A stretch of DNA of 64,000 nucleotides from Strigops habroptila (GCF_004027225.2 NC_044301.2:21442668-21506667), one strand, 5' to 3'. Counted from the first letter of the stretch, positions 51,408-63,836 are shown. Notes: generated by a model from the sequence alone, not told the origin. Numbers and translations: made by a program.

Positions 51408-51900
51408 GTGGCACGTCGGGAGCTGTAGTCCCGCGCAGTGTATGCCGGGAGCGGCAACATCCACCATCTACATGATCGCTTCCGGGCGGTGCGGTCAGGT
51501 GACCGATTTATGTCACATGACGGCGGATGCTGGAACCGGAAGTGGAGTGGTTGTCGGTAACTTGGCCGGCGGACGGGACGGGACGGGACGTTCTTGTCCG
51601 GTGGTTAGGGCCTGGTGGGGCGTCCTTAGGAGCCGTTGGGCTGTGGGCTCTGGGCTCTGTTCCGGTACTGGCCTGGTGAGGTGAGGCTCAACCCGGGGCG
51701 GTGGGTTCCGCGGATTTGGCTTCCCTGGTTGCCGCCTCTCCTTCGCGGTGCTCCTGGGCGGTGGGCGCGGCCTGGCCGTGGCCGGTGCGCGCTGTCCCCT
51801 CATGCCTTCCCCAGTGGCCGTCGCTGCTTGCCCCGGTTGTGTGTGGGGCAAACCTGTTCTGGAGCAGGACCCAGCCGGGCCCCGGGACTGTTGTCCCCGC

Positions 51901-54456
51901 TTTGCGGCTCTGCGGACAGCCCTTGTGCTCGCAGGGAGGTTGCATGGCTGCCTGCTGTTCCGGGTGGCAAGGCTGGGCTGCCGGTAGTGGGAACCTCATG
52001 CAGGGGAAGCTAGGGAGGGGCGGCCTTGTCCTTCGAAAGAGAGAAACCTGGGGCCATAAGGGAGCACCCTGGGCTCAGGCTGGCTCGGGAAGGGTGGAAA
52101 GCTGTGCCCTGAGCATGGAGGGGTCCTCTGGAGGTTGAGAGGTATTTAACGTGATCAGGGACATCAAAGTAAGCGTCAGATAAATGAGGCAAAGAGAAAA
52201 TGGGAAGAAGAGTCAAGATTTGAAAGAAAAAAGGATAGACACAGCCCAAGTGGGACGGGTCTCTGTTGGCTTCTTATGTAGGAGGGTGTGGTGAGGAAAG
52301 CAGTGGCTGGCTCTTGGGGGCATTGCATGTCACAAGATGCTCAGGCAGGTCTGCAGGTGTGTCACAGCTCTGGTCTGTGCCAGATCAGAGTCCTCACTGT
52401 GGGCCCTTGCCCCTTAGCACAATACCTGAGGTGAGGTTGTTAATGGTGGCATGAGAAAGGCTCCAAAGGACAAGTTTTGCTGTTGGGCTGGTCACAGGCT
52501 GGTGCGGAAGGTGCAGCTTAGGAGGGGCACGTGCGCCTGGCTGTGTTCTGTGGGCCTTCTTAATGGCACTAATGAAGTAAGTGGTGATGTGGAGCTGGGG
52601 AGTCATAACAAACACAAGGAGTAACAATAACTTGAGGGAAGGTCAGGGTGATCTGTGGGCTGGGATAATGGCAGTAGGAGTAACTGTAGTAATAGCAAGT
52701 GCAATTAGTCTTGTGTAAGATCTCCCTCTGTAAGTCAGCTCTCCCCCACTGGTGAGTGGGTAGAGATCAGCATGTGTTAGTGAGCCTCCTGCCACTGATA
52801 GAGCTGAGACAGCGGCCAGTGTGGTACTAGGTGAGGTTTTCCAGACAGAGGTGGTGATTGTACCAGGCCCAGGCCGGCTCCGGGCAGAGCGTGGGGTGCT
52901 GGGCAGGTTTGTCATGTTGGGGGGGTGAGGTCAGGTCGTGTGGGGCTGGCATGGAGAAGGGGATGGAGGGCAGAGACACTGGTTCATGAGAGGGGGTTAA
53001 AAAAGGATCCTGGCTTTGGGATGGAGCTTGGTAAAGTCTAATTATGGTGTGGGGAGAGGGTAGGGATGAGAGAGAGACTCCTGTGCAAAGAGAGAGGTGG
53101 TAGAGGCTGGAATGTTGGAGATGCTCTTCTTCCCTTTTTGTCCTTCCCTCCCCCAATCAAGTTGGCAGGTGGCCAGGGCCAGGCAGGAGGGGCGCCCTTG
53201 GCTTTTGTGGCTTGGGGGGAGAGGATCAGATTTGATCCCATCTTGAGCCCTTGTCACTGCCCCAGACAACAGGATTGAGGGTCCTTTTTGCTCCTGCCCA
53301 GGGATGGGCAGCAAATGCCCTCATCTGCCCTGCTGTGTCAGGGGCTTGTGCAGGCAGGGACCCTCTGGTCCGTGACCTTGATACCTACCATAGGCGCAGC
53401 CTCTCCAGCTCTTCTGCCTGGGAAGTGCAGAGAGGAGTGCTGCACACAGGCTCAGGAGGACAGGGAGAGTTGATAGCTGATTCTGTGGTCCCAGACTGAG
53501 CACCTTGTGCTTCTGCATGATATGTGACCTCATCCTTCTACTCCGTGGTCAGTCGTTTTGGCCAAGCCACATGTTCTGCTGGGTGTTGCAGCCTGCATCC
53601 TTCCTGCCTGCTCCCCGTCCCTGGCGAATGATTCCAGGGGAAGCTGCAGCAGAAGGGGCAGGGGGAAGCTCTGTGCCTGCGGTGACAGTGACATGGTGCT
53701 GGAGAGTGAGGAAGTGGTGAGTGCTTGGGGAAGTGGAGGTCTGGGCTTGTAGCCTGCTCTGCAGTCTGATCCTTCTCTGTGTTTGGAGCAGCTGTGGGTC
53801 CCTGCCCTCTCCACAGTGTGTTAGAGTAGATGGGACCATTTTCCTGTGGGATTTTGCTGCTAGAAAGAGACCCAGACTATCCTTGAGGGATGTGGCTGCT
53901 TCCCCGTACTGTGACCGTACCTTCCGCTATTCTGCTGGTGTCACTGCCTCATCCTTTCCATGGGATCCCCTGCATGGTGGCCATGCAGGCTGCTCGTGAG
54001 CTGGTGCTGCTGCTCCGCAGCACAGAGCAGGGTGTGAGACAATGTAGTGTGTCTTTAGAGACTGCTTGCTCCTCGTGCTGGCTGTGATCAGCAGCGACCT
54101 TTGGGTCAGGGTGAGCTGCAGCCACCAAAATGAGGTGTCCAGAGGGCAGAGCACTGCCCAGCTTGGCTCAGATTTCCTCAGGCTATGGCAGTGCTGTTGA
54201 AGAGGGGTTTGTCTCCCTAGGGTGCAGCATTGCCATTGCCTCTGGTGCAGAGCTGATTTATCAGGAGCGAGAGGGAACCTGTGTTCACCAGGCGTGTGCC
54301 TGTCCATTGCCAAGTCTACCTGCCATGTGGGTCACTTGCAGTCATGGCTGGGCTACATTCGAGCTCAGAAGGGCTGACCTGGGACCCCAGTGCAGCCCAG
54401 GCTTCCTCCACATGGTGGGAGTGGTGCTGAGGGGTGTCTTCTCTCTCTGCTTCCAG
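51901..54456 (+). other. WWP2: WWP2 first intron
   Basis: GC-richer sequence than the NFAT5 side. No exon, repeat or RNA gene recognised. The many open frames reflect high GC content. Confidence 0.65.
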
Positions 54457-54540
54457 ACAGGGGTGATGCCATGGCCGCTGTGAGCTCCAGCAGGGCCAGG
54501 GCCAGGCCACCCTACGAGAAGTCCCAGCTCTCCGTGAAAC
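54457..54540 (+). CDS. WWP2: WWP2 first coding exon
   Basis: Acceptor TGCTTCCAG; 14 bases of 5' UTR, then ATG at 54471 in a fair Kozak context (GATGCCATGG). It encodes 23 codons ending SQLSVK plus one base. Donor GTGGGT. Confidence 0.93.
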
Positions 54541-55800
54541 GTGGGTTCTGCTGCCTCGCCGGAGGTGGGGTCAGGAGCCCCATGGTGGGGAACCTGGATT
54601 TTGGGTGCTTCTGGTCTGGGTGTGTGTTCTGCCTGCACCCCAGGGTGGGAGACCTTCTCGGGGGGAGCAGGGGCTGGGGATGGCGGCACTGCCCTGCGTC
54701 CTATGGGCACCCAGGTAAGTGGGGCAGCTATCGGCTGGGCTCTGCTGCTTCCTCTCCTCGGCTGCCGTTGGGACGTGGCTCCATGGTCCTGCCAGGGCCG
54801 CGTTGGTGCTCCCGTGGCCGCGAGATGGCTCCCGACACCTGGAGCTGCGGCCCCGGCTCTGCCCCACAGCCTCTCTGTGGGCACCGCTGGCCTTGGGGGC
54901 AGCTGAATCCCAGCTGGTGGGCACCTCTACCCAGCGGCTCCGCAGAGCCCCCTTATCCCCACCTTGCCCCTAAGCCCTGGGGTAGGGCAATGTGGGGACC
55001 GTGACACTCCTGCAGCCTTCAGGTGTGGGGCTGAGCTGTGGGTGTAGCTGGGACAGGCAGTGATCAGGGGCTAATGATGGGAGCACCCAGATCCAGCCAT
55101 TGCTGCCATCAGGAGAATTCAGGAGAATTGCTTCTCACTCCCCCTCTCTCAAAAGCAGTTTGACTGCAGTGAGTCGTGGCACCCTGAGCTGGCAGGGACA
55201 GGGTCTCCCCTGCAGCTGCCTGACCCTCTGCCTGTCCCCCCTGCCCAGTGGTGTCCGTGAAGCCCAAGGCGCGCAGCCGCCCATCGCAGATGAGCTGCTA
55301 TGTGGAGGTGGCAGGTGACGGGCTGCCCAGTGAAACTAAGACGACTGGGAAGCAGATTGGGAGCTCTGAGGTGCTGTGGAATGAGATCCTCATCCTGTAA
55401 GTCTACATGAGCCCCTGGTGTGCCGGGGCTGACCCCACGTTCCCTGGTGTAACCCCCTGTGCTATCAGCTGGGGCCACTTAGATGTCAGAGATCTTTGCC
55501 TCCAGACAAGGATGCTGCTGGGGCAGCCAGGCTGGGAGGGCAGTGTGTGTGGTCTCCTATTGCCCTGTGGCCTTGCCTGTCTCCCTCTGCAAACTGGATT
55601 TGGCAGGCCTGGCACTGCCCCCTCCCCAGCATGGAGCAGGGTCGAGGCCACAGTGATGGACCCCTTCTGTGGTCTCTGCAGGAATGTCACAGCTCAGAGC
55701 CACTTGGACCTGAAGGTGTGGAGCTGCCATACCCTGAGGAACGAGCTCCTGGGCACTGCCTCTGTCAACCTCAGCAACCTGCTGAAGAGCGGTGGGAAAT
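54471..55800 (+). CDS. WWP2: WWP2 N-terminal coding exons (3' partial)
   Basis: WWP2 is a NEDD4-family HECT E3 ubiquitin ligase (C2 domain, four WW domains, HECT domain). Only the C2 part lies here: exons 54457-54540 (ATG at 54471), 55249-55396 and 55682-55800, about 112 codons. Characteristic peptides are SSSRARARPPYEKSQL, DGLPSETKTTGKQIGSSE, VLWNEILIL, NVTAQSHLDLKVWSCHTLRN and LLGTASVNLSNLLK. Junction phases agree and no lesion is seen. The next exon is not found before the window end at 64000, so the following intron is longer than 8 kb. The C2 domain binds phospholipid and directs membrane localisation in this family. Confidence 0.95.
54541..55248 (+). other. WWP2: WWP2 intron
   Basis: 708-base GC-rich intron, no recognised feature. 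Confidence 0.8.
55249..55396 (+). CDS. WWP2: WWP2 exon: C2 domain, first half
   Basis: Acceptor CTGCCCAG, donor GTAAGT. It encodes VSVKPKARSRPSQMSCYVEV and the conserved GLPSETK and IGSSEVLWNEI blocks. Confidence 0.95.
55682..55800 (+). CDS. WWP2: WWP2 exon: C2 domain, second half
   Basis: Acceptor CTCTGCAG, donor GTACGT. It encodes NVTAQSHLDLKVWSCHTLRN and ELLGTASVNLSNLLKSGGK, nearly identical to mammalian WWP2. It ends with one base of the next codon. Confidence 0.95.
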
Positions 55801-58800
55801 GTACGTATGAGTCGGACCCCGTGGGGGTCCCCAGCCTCTGCCTAGGGGTCCTGTGTTCCGCAGGGTCCTGCCCCTTGCCTGCTTGGAGGTGTGTGGTGGG
55901 GAGGAAAGGTTAGTGGCTGCAGCAGCTCCTGTGCAGTCCCTGCCCTGGGGGGGAACAAGGCACCATTGTGTGTCCTGGGCCGCCTGTCAGGGCCAGGGAG
56001 CCAGCATGTGACAGAAACTATACCTCCTCCGTTAGCCAGAGTGCTGCAGCCTGCATGGAAACATAAACCCCGCAGCTATTTGCTGCCATTTGTGGTCTTC
56101 AGAGTGTGGCTTGTGACAGCAACTACAGCATAAAGGCAGCCATTCAGGGCTTGGGCTGTGCAAGCAGTTGCACAGGACTGGAAAAGGTTTACTCTGTCTT
56201 TCCAAGCACAGCTCTGCTGCTTGTGACATACAGACCTGGTATTGAGCAGGGAGAGGGGCCTCCTGTGCCCCAGAGGGATATAGGGCTGGTTCAGACTCTC
56301 CCCAGTGTCAGGGGCTGGGGTGAGCTGCTTTCTCTGGCACTGTCAGCTGCAAGCTATGGAACTGTGAGGGTGTCTCCTGTGTGGACAGGCTGCTGTGCCC
56401 CTGGGTGGCACCTTGTCTTGCTGGGGCAGTGAGGGCCTCATGGGGAGCTCTGCTGCTGCTGCCACCACCATAATCTTGCAAAGCCAATGAGGTCCTGAAT
56501 GTCTGCCCCAGGTATTTGCAGGGCTAGGCTGCCTGTTGCTTGGGCTGTTGCTGTCAGACAGCCTGCAGTGGGGGTCTCTGCCCCAGGGCACCCTCCCCTG
56601 CAGCTTTTTCTTCCCGAGGTGCGCAAATGCCATGCTGGGCTCCTGGAGCCACTGTTGCTCCCACCCTACCTGCTCCTCTACAGGGGCACAATCGGCTCTT
56701 TCATTAGCAGGCCTCCCAGGGGCTATGTGGAAAATGAGTGGAAAAGGCAACTGGCTGTTCTAGCTTGTCTGTTAACATCCACCAGAAAAAACATGTCAGA
56801 TTTTTCCTTGACGCCGTTGGCTGGGAGAGAGGGCTCTTAAAGCTGCAGAGCCACATGCTCTTGTCTGTCCATCTTGTCTAGCCTGGAGCCTGCTCCCTCC
56901 TCTCCTCTGCAGACTTGCTGCTTGGCCTTTGCTGCAGCTCTCAATGGGCCAGAGACTGCTGCTGATCCCCCAGAGGTCCCATGGGAGCCTGCGTTCCTGG
57001 GAGACCCCTTCCTAGAGTGGGCTTCTCACCTGCTGAGAGGAGGGGAGCCTGTTCCCTCTGCCTGCCAGCCTGGGGAAGTGGCAGGTCATACAAGGGTGTG
57101 CAAAGGGCACTTGGGATTTCAAGCCATCCCAAGTCAGACACTCAATGTTCTTATGCAGCCCACGACCCTCTGTCTGGGGAAGGTGGAGAAATGCATGTGC
57201 CCTCTGCTGCTGGTGGGGGCCTGGCCATTGTCTCCTCATCCTGGAAAGCACTCAGCAGGAGCATGCTGGTCCTGCTGGGCAGCAGACCCACTTTATAGCT
57301 TAGTTGAGTTTGTTATGGCTTTGGTGAGGTTTTCTGTAAGTTACTGATATGCAAGCGTAGCTGTGGCCTTCAGTTTATGTCCTTGTAGTTGTTCTACTTG
57401 GTGCAGAAGAATTGTTCTGGTTGCTCTGCTTTTGGGCAGGGGTGGTGTTCTTTCTGATGGTGATGTCTGTTGCAGTGCATGCAGGGCTCCTGCCTGCCAG
57501 GAAGATGTTGGAGCTCCCCCTGTTCTTCCTGTTGGCTCTTGCCAAGCAGGCCTCACTTTGGGTGGAAGAGTCTCAGCTAAGAGGCCTGGAACCTGGAAAA
57601 AAAGCTCAGTGATGAGCCTGGTCAGGCCTGAGCTCCCAGGAAGATTGGGAGAGCCTGCCGGAGCTACCAGCCTGAGCTGTCAGACAGGAGCTCCTGCTAC
57701 GGGCGGGTCCAGCCTTGCTTTCTGGCTTGCAGTGCTTCCCACCGCCTTGGCAGTTGCCTCGGGGGTCTCTCCTCTAGCAGGCAGCACCCTCCCACTTTCA
57801 GAGGGGATTGCCGGGGAGATGGAGAGGTGAGCAAGAATGGGCTCAATCACAGAAAACGAGCTGGAGCCTTCCACAGAGCTGAGCTGCTCCCAGGCTCCTG
57901 TAGAACAGCTAATTCATAATGGCACAGCCCCCTGCCCTGGCCCCCGAGCTGCTGCCTGCTGCAGAGGCACCTCTTTGTTCCCAGGCTCCAGGAGCTCCTC
58001 GCCTGCTCCTCCTGTGAGGCCCAAAGAATGACCCTGTCTGGCCTCGCACCACAGTCTGTGTGGAAGCCGATACTGGGCCTTGCTGGTTTTTGCTGGTCCC
58101 ACTGTGTGCTGAGCAGTGGATGTCTGTGCGGGCTCTGGAGTGAGCCAGGCTGCAGCTCACAAATGAAAGCGCTCGCTTTTATTGCTCGCTGCTGGGGTTG
58201 CAAGTTCCATCAAGAGGCTCCTGTTTGTGGAGGAAACCACATGCCAGGGTTTTACAGATCCTGCACAGCCTTTTCTTTCCCTGCTGCTGTGCCCCAGGCA
58301 GAGCTGCTGGAGCTGGGCCTTGTGGGACACTCCAGGAAGTCAGAAGCAACACCCACCCATCCCCTTACCCTCCACCCCCCCCCCCCCCCAACCTCTGGAA
58401 AGCTGCAGCTTCTTCCACTGTCATGGATGTAATGTCAAGGGAGCTCTGCTGCATGCCCCAGCAGCAAAGGCTTTTAGCAAGGAGTTGTGAAGGCAGAGAC
58501 TCAAACCAGCTGATGCAACTGGTCAGCGAGCTGCCTATGTAGTGGCTAGGCCATGGTCTCATCAAACTGGTCATCCAAGCCAGTAAGCCACAGTGAGGGT
58601 TGGACTGTGCCTACCCTGTGTCACCTTTTGGGTGTCACTTCCCAAGTGTCCTGCAGAACTGATGGGACCATGACTACCAGCATTCTCCCCATGCCCTGGC
58701 TACTTCCAGGCTTTCTTTGGATGGGAGGCTGCTCTCTGTGCCCAAGCCAGTGGGTCGGCAAGGGTCTGCTGGCTCTGGTCCTGCTGTACCCTGTCAGGGC

Positions 58801-61460
58801 TGTTTTGCAGACAACCAGCTGCGCCTGGTCAGAGGTAGTGGGCTTTTTGGCCTTTTCCTCCCATCTTGTCTTCCCTCCCAGGCCTGTGATGGTTTAGAGG
58901 AACAAAGCAGAAGTCTGAGGTCCTCCTGGTTATACCTGGCAGATAAATGGAGTGGGACACAGTTGTCTCTAAGCTGCTGGTGGCTGAGACTGAGCTGGAG
59001 CCAGGAGCATGAGCAAAGCTTCCTACTGCCTGGGGAGACTTAAATTTTACCCAGGACAGTAAAGATTATCCCTTCCTCTAAACTCTGTGTTCCTCCTTGG
59101 TTTAGGGATGGGTGTGGAAGTCCAACTTTCCCCTTGCTTCTTCCCAGGGGGGGCCTGTAGCCACAGCATGGAGTCATTCCTTTGGCTGCAGGTATGCACA
59201 GCAGTTAAGCTAGTCCTCATCTGAGCACCAGGGAGGTGGGTGCTACCCACCCACCAGCCCTGAGCTCTAGGGCAAGCCGGTGTGGCTCGGTGCTCCCACT
59301 GATGTTATTTGCTGCCCTGCCTTTTCTGTCTGGTGCCAGGGTGCTTTCAGGGCAGGGTTCTGGCTCTGGGATTTGATTCATTTGTGGATTGATGGGGGTG
59401 GGGGGTAAGTAGGTTGCTGGTTTTCAGGGTAGCCCAGAGGATCTACTTGTCTTCTGGTTGTGTAAGCAGCAGTCCTGGCTGCTCTGGAGTAGATTTGGTT
59501 GTGTAGAGCTGTTTGAGTGGAAACTGGCCTTTGCATCCAGTGGAACTGCAAAGAGGGTTTGGGGAGCCGAGAGGGTGGGAAGCACTGTCTGTCTGGAAAT
59601 CTTCCTGGCTGTGTGCGTGGAGATGTAGCCACCCTGCTCAGGGAAGTGGCAGCTCTCTGGTGCTTGTGCCCATGGGTGTCAGATGTATGTGGTTCCTGGA
59701 GGTCCCGAAGGGCTCAGCCTGGGGCTGTTATTGCGCTATCTGCTACCAGCCTTGTTTCGTGGAACCGTAAATCTGCTTAATGGGCTGGGTGGGAATTCCA
59801 GCTCACCTCTGCTAAATGGGAGTTCTGATGCTGCATGCGGGGCACTGGAAGTAGCTGAACTGAGACCTTATTCAGGCCCAAATCACCCCCATACCCCCTC
59901 CCAAAATAATAATAATCTTTCTGACATTCTGGCTGCTGGTGGGACACAGGCAGCCCTTTGTGCTCAGCCGCTCAGGGGACCCTCTGGTGGTGCAACAGCA
60001 ATGTCCCTTTGTGCATCCTGCATGCTGGATGGGGACAGTGAATGGAAGGTTCTGCTAGTGTTTATTTTCTTTAAAAAAGCTGAAGGGGGTGGAGAGAGGA
60101 GAAGGAAGCTGGCTGGGAGGTTCATGTTCACATCCTCCACTTGGAGACACCTTGTCTTACTTAGCTCCTGCACTGCCGCCCCTCAGCTGGGCACTGGCAC
60201 AATGAGGGCTTGTGCAGCTTGGCTGCCAGGCGCTTGCACAGGGGGGTGGAGGGGACCCCTGGAGTATGCGGGCATAACTTCCGCATGGCTCAGAGAAAGT
60301 GCAAATTCCTATGGCTTGGAGCAGCCAGGGAGAAACAGGGTATGGATTTGTTCTGTTTCTTTGGTTGTGCTTAGTAGCATCTTTTATCTCAGGCTCTTAA
60401 AACTGCCATTGAGATCAGTTCCCCTTGGAAGCAAACTGGGAGCAACTCGTTTAGGCAGATGGGTAAGACCAGGCTTAGCAGAACCTCTTGATGGTTGTTA
60501 CTGACGGGTAATGAGCAACAGAGTTGGGCTCCAACCTCCATACTGTGCCCCCGTGAGTGTGGGCTCCTGCCGTGCCTGGGCACTGGGGGCACCTGCCTCC
60601 TTTGCACTAAAAACCTGAGACTCTGTCGCAAGATCCACATGTCCTGCAGCCCTGTCTTCACTGCAGGCCCCTGGGGCCCTGCCAGTGTCTCACCCCGGAG
60701 CTAGAGATGGCATGTTCCCATCTTCCTTCTCCCACTGGCAGGTACTGCACCCTGTCCCTGTGACAGACCAGGACAAAGCAGGGTGCTGAAAAATGGTGCC
60801 ATTGTGTTGTGAGCAGTCTGTGTATAATAAGAATATTATTTGAGCATACGAGTCAGGAAGCATCTGGGCTGGTGTCCCAGGCTGGTGCAGCCAAACTTTT
60901 CTAGCCTTCTGTGGCAGAGCTGGGTGTCTTGGTCCTGCTAGCTCCAGCAGGCATTGCTGTGATAGTGCGAGTGCCTGGCCTGCTTGTGGGCATTGAAGGT
61001 TGTGGTGTTCTCCTGTTGCCCATGGGCACCGAGGATCATGTTCTCCTGTGGGGATGCAGCCCTGCAGTAGATGTGCATGGGTGGAGGAGGCTGTGGGAAG
61101 CCTGCAGGCAGCCCCTCTGCACTGTGCCTTGCTTCAGACATGCCGTGTGCTGGTGGCTTCCCGGCAGCGCTAGGGACAACCCCCGCTGTTGTCTGTAGGG
61201 AGCTGTCAGGAAGCCTTGGAGGAGCTGGAAGGGTGGCGGGTGTCCAGGGCGCAGGGCTGTGGCTACCAATATGTGTCAGTGAAACAGGGCAGGCACTGGT
61301 TCGCAAAGCACCACTGGGTGCCGCAGCATGTGGCACCATGTGGGTCATTAACTCCTCTTCCCTGTCGTTCCAGCCCCTTGCTGTGTGCCTGAGTGGTGTT
61401 CCCAGAACTGTTACCCCTGGGCAAAGCTGCAGCGCCCAGCTGCATGGGGAGCTGTGGCTG
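55801..61460 (+). other. WWP2: WWP2 intron, part before provirus C
   Basis: 5.7 kb of GC-rich intron with a C14 run (58375-58389). No WWP2 exon, repeat or RNA gene recognised. Confidence 0.65.
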
Positions 61461-62027
61461 TGTCCTGGGTTGAGCTACAGCAGTCATTTTTCTCCTTCTT
61501 AGTAGCTGGTGCAGTGCTGTGTTTTTGACTTGCAGCCTGGGAACAACACTGATAACACTGATGTTTTTAGTTGTTGCTAAGTAATGTTTACTCTGACCAA
61601 GGATTTTCCCAGTCTCATGCTCTGCCAGGGAGGAGGGGAAGCTGGGAGGAAGCAGAGACAGGACACCTGACCCAAACTAGCCAAAGGGGTATTCCATGCC
61701 ACAGCACGTCATGCCCAGTATGTAAACTGAGAGGAGTTACCCAGAAGGCCCAGATCACTGCTCAGGTCGGGCTGGGTATCGGTCGGCAGGTGGTGAGCAA
61801 TTGTATCCTCTCCCCTTGTTATTTCACTAATCATTATTATTATTGGTGGTAGCAGTAGCAGTTTCGTATTATACCTTAGTTACTGGACTGCTCTTATCTC
61901 AACGCATGGGAGTTAAATTCTTCTGATTCTCCTCCCCATCTGTCCGGGACTGGGGGGAAGAGGAAGGGGGAGGAGTGAGTGAGCGGCTGCGTGGTTACAA
62001 GTTACCGGCTGGGCTCAAACCATGACA
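61461..62027 (+). mobile_element. 5' LTR of provirus C (567 bp)
   Basis: From TGTCCTGGGTTGAGC to AACCATGACA, the reverse complement arrangement of LTRs A, B and D. The TATATAAA box of the other copies is changed to TATGTAAA (about 61719-61726). Confidence 0.92.
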
Positions 62028-62035
62028 GTTCTTTG

Positions 62036-62053
62036 TGGTGCCCAACGTGGGGC
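62036..62053 (+). other. Primer binding site of provirus C
   Basis: TGGTGCCCAACGTGGGGC, 8 bases after the LTR. It matches the tRNA-Lys(1,2) complement at 17 of 18 positions as I recall it. Confidence 0.85.
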
Positions 62054-62089
62054 ACAAAGGGTTGAGATAACGACAGATCTGACCAGAGT

Positions 62090-62434
62090 GTGTCTAATCA
62101 TATTTGTGATAAGCATTCATTGTTACTACTCATCACAATGTTGATTAATTGGCTCTCAGAGTCATTGCGCTTGATCTCAGAGTTTCAGCATGTTGTACCT
62201 TACTTAGAGCCAGTATTTGCTGTTTTAGTGTTTATCGGCTGGGGGGCCTGGGCTAAGGTTCTTGTTTCACTGTACTTCATGGTAATGACTTGTAATGCAA
62301 TAGACTCATTGATCATGAAACTGATCTGGTTTGCGTTCCCAGCATGGTCATCACCTCTATACTTTGGGAGGTATATAATGGAATTTTTTAGCAATTGCAT
62401 ATCTTTTTTTTCTCCTCGGGGGGTCAACCTATGA
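62090..62434 (+). CDS. Hydrophobic leader ORF of provirus C
   Basis: 114 codons ahead of gag. The first 85 residues match the frame in provirus B at 73 positions. Hydrophobic blocks LLLLITMLINWL and [15 protein letters not shown] could span membranes. Copy B has a stop after FAFPA, so the last ~29 codons are found only here. It overlaps the start of the following frame at 62395. Function unknown. Confidence 0.5.
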   Translation: MSNHICDKHSLLLLITMLINWLSESLRLISEFQHVVPYLEPVFAVLVFIGWGAWAKVLVSLYFMVMTCNAIDSLIMKLIWFAFPAWSSPLYFGRYIMEFFSNCISFFSPRGVNL

Positions 62435-63836
62435 AGGAGGCATTCCCTTACACCCCCTGTTCCCCCACCAGACTATTTGCAACAGCATTTGAGAGTTCTG
62501 AAAGTTTTGGATGGCCTTTGAATACCCTTGAGACCTGCCTGCTGATTGTGCTGGGGATCAGCATGTTGGCAAACATACGGAGTGTGTTTTACCCATGGCC
62601 ATCCCACCCTGGGATCACCCTATTTTGTCTCATCTCAAAAGTTAAGCAGTACTGGGTTCAAATCTGGTCTAGGGTTAGATGACGATACAGGAGGACCACC
62701 AAGAGATTTTCCCTGAGGCTGGACAGTTATGAGTGGCAGGGTGTGTGGGATAGTATGGGCAAGTATCTAGGCCAGTGGGCCCCTCCAGTGCTTTCGAACT
62801 TCACCCCTGAACAAGTGCAACATCCGGAAAAACTAGTAAAACACTTAAACGAGGTGTGCTGTCGTCCTGGTTATACCAGAGAGGGACAAATCATGGCAAC
62901 ATGCTGGGGCTTGGCCTACGCCTACAGAGCCCTGCTCAGCACTATCCAGCACCTTCAAAGGGAAAAAGATGTCTCTGGATCTGATGGCAAAGCAACAGAC
63001 AGTGCAGCTACTCCAGCTCCAAGTACAGCAGCTACACCAACTCCAGTGACAAGCACAGCAGCTACTCAAACCCCTACATCAAGAGACAACACAGCTGTTC
63101 GTGTTAATGAACCCCCAAGCACAGCACCTGCACCAACCCTGGCAGCAGACACTGCAGCCACTCCAACCACAGTGATGGACACTGCAGCTAAACCAAATGG
63201 CCAATTTGTGACAATGTCTGTTGCCCCTGTAAGCAAAAGCAAATGAGGGGCACAAAGAGCAACCCCTGCAGTGAAGAAAGATGAAGTCCCAATGCACTTA
63301 CTACAGGGGACAGCATCTGAACAAGAGTTACTACTACATCGATCAGAGGAAGAAGAAGAAGAGGTGACTTCTCGACCCCGGACCTCGACCGAGCTGCGGA
63401 ATATGCGAAAAGATTTCACCCGTCTGCCCGGGGAGCGCACTGTCACCTGGTTGCTCCGATGCTGGGACAATGGGGCCGACGAAGTAGAAGGTAGGGAAGC
63501 CAAGCATCTGGGATCACTTGCTAGGGAAGGAGGAATTGACAAAGCAATGGCAAAAGAAAATGAGCCTTCAGCCTCCGGAGGAGGCTCTTGGCAGGTGTAA
63601 AGGAAAGGTTTCCCTACAAGGAAGATGTTATGAGTCGCTCAGCCAAGTGGACGACGAAAGAGAGAGACATCCAGTCCCTGAGGGAACCAGCCATTTTAGG
63701 GAAGATTTGTCATAGGCCGGATGCTGGGAATGCATCCGTAGATCTCGATAAAGTTGAATGTACGGGACCCATGTGGCAGAAACTTATAAAGAGTGCACGA
63801 TCATCATATGCCCACTCATTGGCATCAATGAGCTAG
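62395..63836 (+). pseudogene. Provirus C gag, broken
   Basis: Frames 62395-62682, 62743-63246, 63271-63600 and 63588-63836 follow the same order as in provirus B: N-terminal piece ending within the 5S-like block, matrix-like region with HLNEVCC, Thr/Ala/Pro repeats, an acidic run, and a capsid-like block ([18 protein letters not shown]). Two stops correspond to CGA codons in copy B, as expected from CpG decay, and at least one frameshift occurs near 63590. Confidence 0.8.
62597..62649 (+). other. 5S rRNA-like segment in provirus C leader/gag
   Basis: The same 53-base block as in provirus B, here on the plus strand, from GGCCATCCCACCCTG to AAAGTTAAGCAG. It aligns without gaps to 5S rRNA nucleotides ~7-59; weaker similarity runs on to about 62690. 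Presence in two independent proviruses shows that the block belongs to the element and did not arise by chance next to one copy. Confidence 0.85.

Larger units (their letters stand above)
51090..51900. promoter_or_regulatory. CpG-rich bidirectional promoter NOB1/WWP2
   Basis: GC- and CpG-rich sequence between the NOB1 exon 1 remnant and the WWP2 first intron. It contains a ZNF143/STAF-like site GGGAGCTGTAGTCCC (51418-51432), a partial second one (51441-51451), an ETS-type site CCGGAAGTGG (51536-51545), an inverted repeat GGTCAGGTGACC (51493-51504) and a GGGAC repeat (51570-51590). ZNF143 sites are typical of divergent housekeeping promoters. The WWP2 5' UTR exon should lie about 51550-51680, but I cannot place its ends. 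Confidence 0.7.

Noticed and set aside
51500-52140. Many long open frames on both strands
   Set aside because: High GC in the promoter region makes stops rare; none shows family features.
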